A stretch of 8,276 nt of DNA from Tissierellia bacterium (lineage in GTDB: Bacteria; Bacillota; Clostridia; Tissierellales; Dethiosulfatibacteraceae): positions 1-8,276 of the forward strand of contig SKID01000111.1 in the NCBI GenBank assembly GCA_007116605.1, written 5' to 3'. The notes below the pieces were generated by a model. It had not been told where the DNA came from, ran no database searches, and worked only from the letters and a program-made list of their open reading frames with translations. Positions 5,285-8,276 of this stretch are shown here, piece after piece; the first letter of the stretch is position 1; each line of letters starts with the position of its first letter. Position numbers and translations under genes: made by a program.

Positions 5285-7318
5285 TTAAGTGATTTGGAAA
5301 TGCAAATCCTCAAGAATTTGCAAACCTTTAGGCAGAACAACACATCCTTTGGGCCCTCCCTTAATCTGTAGGAGGCCTTTTTCAATTAATAGGTCTATAT
5401 TTTGTCTCATTTCGATTTCTGAGATGGGATAATACTTTTTGCTAAATTGCTCTTGTAGTGTTCGTCGACCTGCAGGGCGATTTTTTTGGTTAGCTAGCCA
5501 CACTAAATAGAGTATAAAAATGTGATAACTCATAATAGATGGTTGGTTAATTTGAAAAAGCAGATGTGATTTTGCTTTCATGTAGTTAGGTAAATGATCT
5601 AAAGATAGAGGTTTGTTTGATACAGTAGTCATATATTCCAACACATTTTGAAGTTCTCGTACATTTCCAGGCCAAGAGTAGTTCATTGCAAAATGCATAA
5701 AAAGCGCAGTGCATTTTTGAGTGCCGGGGTAAAATTTTAAAAAATGTTGTATCAGCAACTCAATATCTTTTTTTCGCTCTTTAAGTGGAGGTAGATCAAT
5801 TTGAAAAGTGTTTAATCTAAAATACAAATCTTTTCGAAATAATCCCTGACCAACCATTTCTAGAAGATCCTTATTGGTAGCAGCAATAATACGAGTATCA
5901 ACTCTGATTAACTTGTCTCCTCCGACTTTCATAATTTCTTTTTCCTGAAGTGCTCGAAGCAATCTGGCTTGTAATTGTAAAGGGATTTCACTAATTTCAT
6001 CAAGAAACAAGGTGCCTTCATGAGCACTTTCAAAAAGTCCTATCTTACCACCCTTTTTAGCACCGGTAAAAGCACCTTCTTCATAACCAAATAATTCGGA
6101 TTCTAGTAACTGATGGGGAATAGTAGCGCAATTAATAGCAACATAGGGGTAAGACGAGCGTTTAGAATAATTATGAATGGCACCTGCAAGGAGTTCTTTT
6201 CCAGTGCCAGAATCGCCTGTAATTAATATAGCGCTTTGACTATGAGCTACTTTTTTACTTAGATCAATACAATCTAATATAGATGGATCATGACCAATAA
6301 TATCTTGGAATGTGTGTTTAGAGTAATACCCTTTTCCGATTAATTTCTGGTGAATTTTCTGCTGAACTTGCAGCACATCTTCATAGGTACGCAACAAGAT
6401 GATTTTCCCATAATAAATACGGTTAAAAACTACTTTTTTTATAGATAGAATGAGTTTGTGATGGGAAAAATAAAATAGTTCATCCTGGATATCATCCTGT
6501 AATAAAGGTTCAAAAACACGATCAAGATCCAATAAATTTTCCAAAGGTTGATTATCATAAACTGAAAAGTCGTTACCAAAAATATCGAGAATGGGTTTGT
6601 TAACTAAGCTAATTCGATTTTTATCATCGACTACGATAACGCCGATAGAGAGTTCATTGAGCAAGATTTTCCACTGAGAAGAAAGAATTCTTTTGTTTTG
6701 CAAGGCATAAGTAACCCCTTTCCACATTTGAGGAATTTTAGAAGAATAATGCATAATAATATTCTCGCTTTCATCGGAAGACATATCGAGTACAGAGAGA
6801 ATATCTAATATAGTATTAATGTCAAATATGCGATTACCTATAATGACTCTGGGGTAATCTAAAGTTTTCAAATAATCATAGTCCTCAGGGGTGATAATAT
6901 AGTCAAAAAGATTTTGATGATAAGATTTCCCTTCATAATAAGGATAAAGCCTTAAATATTTAAAGCCTAGCTGGTAAATGGTAGCGAGGGTTTCGTTAGC
7001 CATAAAACTATTAATATTAGCCACTAGACAACGACTGCCATCAGGGATTTCATGAAGTTGGCCCATAGCTTCTTTAGATAATGTTCGCTTCATCATAATA
7101 ACGGGACAATTGACTTGGATATAAGGCATAAAATCAATTAATATACTAGGGTCTGTATATATTATAAGGTCTGCTTCATAAATGTTAGGTAAAGGAGTGC
7201 TTGTCAGCGTATAGTACTTAATTTCCAGAGACTGTTTGAAAACAAGATACAACTCCCTTTGAAAGAACTGAGCGATAGTGTCATCAATAGCTAGAATAGC
7301 TAGTTTTCGCTTAGACAT
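5285..7318 (-). CDS. Sigma-54-dependent activator (PAS, AAA+, C-terminal winged-helix-like domain)
   Basis: This bacterial enhancer-binding protein uses ATP to remodel RNA polymerase carrying sigma-54 at -24/-12 promoters. Its 677 residues comprise an N-terminal alpha/beta region of about 200 residues that I cannot name with confidence (possibly a PrpR-like sensor), a PAS-like domain (about 215-310, NELSIGVIVVDDKNRISLVN), and a complete AAA+ motor. The motor shows Walker A GDSGTGKE (368-375), the sigma-54 contact loop GAFTGA (415-420), Walker B TLFLDE (436-441), sensor I AATN (479-482), the arginine-finger region FRKDLYFRLN (494-503) and sensor II WPGNVREL (549-556). The C-terminus lacks the usual Fis-type helix-turn-helix; residues about 595-672 look like a winged helix (RRTLQEQF, then EIEMRQNIDLLIEKGLL). 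The ATG has AGGAGG 5 bases upstream. It is divergent from an amidohydrolase with a -24/-12 promoter, its likely target. The inducer is unknown. Confidence 0.93.
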   Translation of the reverse strand: MSKRKLAILAIDDTIAQFFQRELYLVFKQSLEIKYYTLTSTPLPNIYEADLIIYTDPSILIDFMPYIQVNCPVIMMKRTLSKEAMGQLHEIPDGSRCLVANINSFMANETLATIYQLGFKYLRLYPYYEGKSYHQNLFDYIITPEDYDYLKTLDYPRVIIGNRIFDINTILDILSVLDMSSDESENIIMHYSSKIPQMWKGVTYALQNKRILSSQWKILLNELSIGVIVVDDKNRISLVNKPILDIFGNDFSVYDNQPLENLLDLDRVFEPLLQDDIQDELFYFSHHKLILSIKKVVFNRIYYGKIILLRTYEDVLQVQQKIHQKLIGKGYYSKHTFQDIIGHDPSILDCIDLSKKVAHSQSAILITGDSGTGKELLAGAIHNYSKRSSYPYVAINCATIPHQLLESELFGYEEGAFTGAKKGGKIGLFESAHEGTLFLDEISEIPLQLQARLLRALQEKEIMKVGGDKLIRVDTRIIAATNKDLLEMVGQGLFRKDLYFRLNTFQIDLPPLKERKKDIELLIQHFLKFYPGTQKCTALFMHFAMNYSWPGNVRELQNVLEYMTTVSNKPLSLDHLPNYMKAKSHLLFQINQPSIMSYHIFILYLVWLANQKNRPAGRRTLQEQFSKKYYPISEIEMRQNIDLLIEKGLLQIKGGPKGCVVLPKGLQILEDLHFQIT

Positions 7319-7330
7319 AATAACCTCCTA

Positions 7331-7374
7331 TTAGTGGGATTTATATTTTAATATTAATACAAAAATCCCACTAA
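7331..7374 (-). promoter_or_regulatory. 12-bp inverted repeat upstream of the activator gene, candidate autoregulatory site
   Basis: TTAGTGGGATTT (7331-7342) and AAATCCCACTAA (7363-7374) are perfect inverted repeats with a 20-bp AT-rich spacer that could hold the activator's -10 region. A possible minus-strand -35 (TTGTTT, 7374-7379) overlaps the outer arm. The inner arm abuts the AGGAGG ribosome-binding site (7324-7329). It could be a protein operator over the promoter or, if transcribed, a hairpin next to the ribosome-binding site. The repeat is certain; the function is inferred. Confidence 0.55.
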
Positions 7375-7414
7375 AACAATGTTTATTTTAATTTAAGTGA
7401 ATAAGGGAATCAAC

Positions 7415-7467
7415 AAGACTCTAACATTTAGATGGCGTTTAAAACGCCATCTAAATGTTAGAGTCTT
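7415..7467. promoter_or_regulatory. Perfect 53-bp palindrome, candidate upstream activating sequence
   Basis: Two 26-base arms (7415-7440 and 7442-7467) are exact reverse complements around A7441. Each arm itself contains a dyad, TCTAACATTTAGA (7420-7432) and its mirror TCTAAATGTTAGA (7450-7462), with centres 30 bp apart, close to three helical turns. The palindrome is centred about 122 bp upstream of the -24/-12 promoter, within the usual range for enhancers of sigma-54 activators, and lies between two divergent genes, so it terminates neither. Binding by the adjacent activator is inferred. Confidence 0.6.
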
Positions 7468-7554
7468 TAATCTAGAGGCTTTGTAGGGCGGGTCTCCAAT
7501 TTAAGAAGAGGGATTCTTAGTGTTATTAGTCAAATATAAAAAGAGTTAACAAAG

Positions 7555-7571
7555 TTGGCATAATAATTGCG
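7555..7571 (+). promoter_or_regulatory. Sigma-54 (-24/-12) promoter of the amidohydrolase gene
   Basis: The sequence TTGGCATAATAATTGCG has GG at 7557-7558 and GC at 7569-7570 with exactly ten bases between, matching the sigma-54 pattern TGGCAC-N5-TTGC except for the last base of the first element. The predicted start is near 7582, giving a leader of about 34 bases. A divergently encoded sigma-54 activator strongly supports the call. Confidence 0.82.
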
Positions 7572-7600
7572 AATATATAGACATTACAATTATTTATTGG

Positions 7601-7608
7601 AAAGGAGG
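7601..7608 (+). promoter_or_regulatory. Ribosome-binding site selecting a TTG start
   Basis: AAAGGAGG lies 7 bases before TTG at 7616. The closer ATG at 7609 is in another frame and meets a stop after nine codons, so the TTG is the initiator of the amidohydrolase. Confidence 0.85.
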
Positions 7609-7615
7609 ATGAATT

Positions 7616-8276
7616 TTGACGATAAACAAGCAAGTTGAACATTGGATTGAGAGGATTGCTCTTTTTACAGAAAACAATGAAACAGGATACACTCGCTTTT
7701 CTTATACATCCATGGATCTTCAAGCAAGAAAATATGTGATAGATGAAATGAAAGCATTAGGCTTAGAGGTCTATATGGATAGACTTGGCAATTTATTTGG
7801 TAGAAGAGAAGGTATCAATACAACACTACCACCCATTTTAATTGGTTCTCACTTAGATACGGTCAAAGATGGTGGCAAATACGATGGTATTGCTGGCGTT
7901 GTTGCGGGTATGGAAGTCATTAGAAGACTTAATATAATGGGAAAAGAAACAAACCATCCTATTGAAGTTGTCGCATTTGCTGAAGAAGAAGGTGGAAGAT
8001 TCCATTCTGCCTTTATGGGCAGTAAATATTATGCAGGTCATTTCACAGAGGAAGATTTATCGAGATATGTGGACGATGAGGGGGTGACTTTATTAGAAGC
8101 TGCTAAAAATCTTAAGTCTTTAGACAAAGATGTTCATTTTTGTGACTATAAAGACAATCAAGTGAGAGCCATGTTTGAACTCCATTGCGAGCAAGGAAAT
8201 GTTTTAGAGACAGAAAACTTACAAGTAGGGGTTGTGAGCACTATCACAGGAAGCAGTTCGTTTACTGCTCATTTCA
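7616..8276 (+). CDS. M20-family zinc amidohydrolase (allantoate amidohydrolase / N-carbamoyl-L-amino-acid hydrolase type), 3' end missing
   Basis: Enzymes of this family use two metal ions to hydrolyse ureido or carbamoyl C-N bonds, for example in allantoate or hydantoin breakdown, releasing ammonia. The visible 220 codons are about half of the usual length of roughly 410. Metal-site motifs are GSHLDTV (77-83, His79), KYDGIAGV (88-95, Asp90), FAEEEGGRF (121-129, catalytic and metal-binding glutamates) and FELHCEQG (187-194, His190). The last motif, in the form ELHxEQG, separates this subgroup from ordinary M20 peptidases. Translation starts at TTG (MTINKQVEHW) behind AAAGGAGG. A sigma-54 promoter and the divergent activator suggest induction by a nitrogen source. 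The exact substrate cannot be told from this half. The frame runs off the window end without a stop. Confidence 0.88.
   Translation, partial: MTINKQVEHWIERIALFTENNETGYTRFSYTSMDLQARKYVIDEMKALGLEVYMDRLGNLFGRREGINTTLPPILIGSHLDTVKDGGKYDGIAGVVAGMEVIRRLNIMGKETNHPIEVVAFAEEEGGRFHSAFMGSKYYAGHFTEEDLSRYVDDEGVTLLEAAKNLKSLDKDVHFCDYKDNQVRAMFELHCEQGNVLETENLQVGVVSTITGSSSFTAHF

Noticed and set aside
7415..7467. Long palindrome as a transcription terminator
   Set aside because: It lies between divergent genes so no transcript should end here, and only three T residues follow the stem on either strand.
7609..7638. ATG at 7609 as start or leader peptide (MNFDDKQAS)
   Set aside because: It is only one base past the ribosome-binding site, too close for efficient initiation, and stops after nine codons; the TTG at 7616 has proper spacing.
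7526..8041. Two minus-strand open frames (7526-7723 and 7853-8041)
   Set aside because: Both lie antisense to the amidohydrolase, whose TTG-initiated frame shows conserved metal-site motifs throughout.

Overview
The window looks like chromosomal DNA from a low-GC Firmicute, most likely an anaerobic clostridial lineage. The evidence is the AT-rich intergenic DNA, the strong AGGAGG ribosome-binding sites, a long Bacillus/Clostridium-type SRP RNA with an Alu domain, the order tRNA-Ser / SRP RNA / dnaX / ybaB / recR (the same core order as in Bacillus subtilis), and a DUF1858 CxxC mini-protein typical of anaerobes. I cannot assign a genus from the sequence.

Layout. (1) Positions 1-1266 are the 3' part of a group IIC intron: a maturase/reverse transcriptase gene cut by the window edge, then RNA domains V and VI and the intron 3' end. 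(2) Positions 1267-1427 are a partial copy of a palindromic interspersed repeat that the intron appears to have entered. (3) A small minus-strand DUF1858 gene (1494-1679) has its own promoter and terminator. (4) A housekeeping plus-strand block follows: a consensus promoter, tRNA-Ser(GGA), SRP RNA and its terminator, then a second promoter driving dnaX, ybaB and recR, which are packed so that each downstream ribosome-binding site overlaps the preceding stop codon. (5) Positions 4928-5252 hold a fuller copy of the same repeat in inverted orientation, with terminal inverted repeats and nested internal units. (6) A 677-residue sigma-54 activator (minus strand, 5285-7318) is divergent from an M20-family zinc amidohydrolase (plus strand, from 7616, cut by the window end).

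The housekeeping block joins protein targeting (SRP RNA), serine decoding, replication (clamp loader) and recombinational repair (RecR with the nucleoid protein YbaB). The right-hand block looks like a catabolic regulon. The amidohydrolase is preceded by a recognisable -24/-12 promoter (GG-N10-GC, 7555-7571), and about 120 bp further upstream lies a perfect 53-bp palindrome containing two inverted copies of a 13-bp dyad whose centres are 30 bp apart. This is the position and geometry expected of an enhancer for the divergent activator. The activator lacks the usual Fis-type DNA-binding helix and ends instead in what looks like a winged-helix domain. This divergent pair and its palindrome are the most interesting part of the window. 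The nested repeat with an intron inserted in one copy is second.
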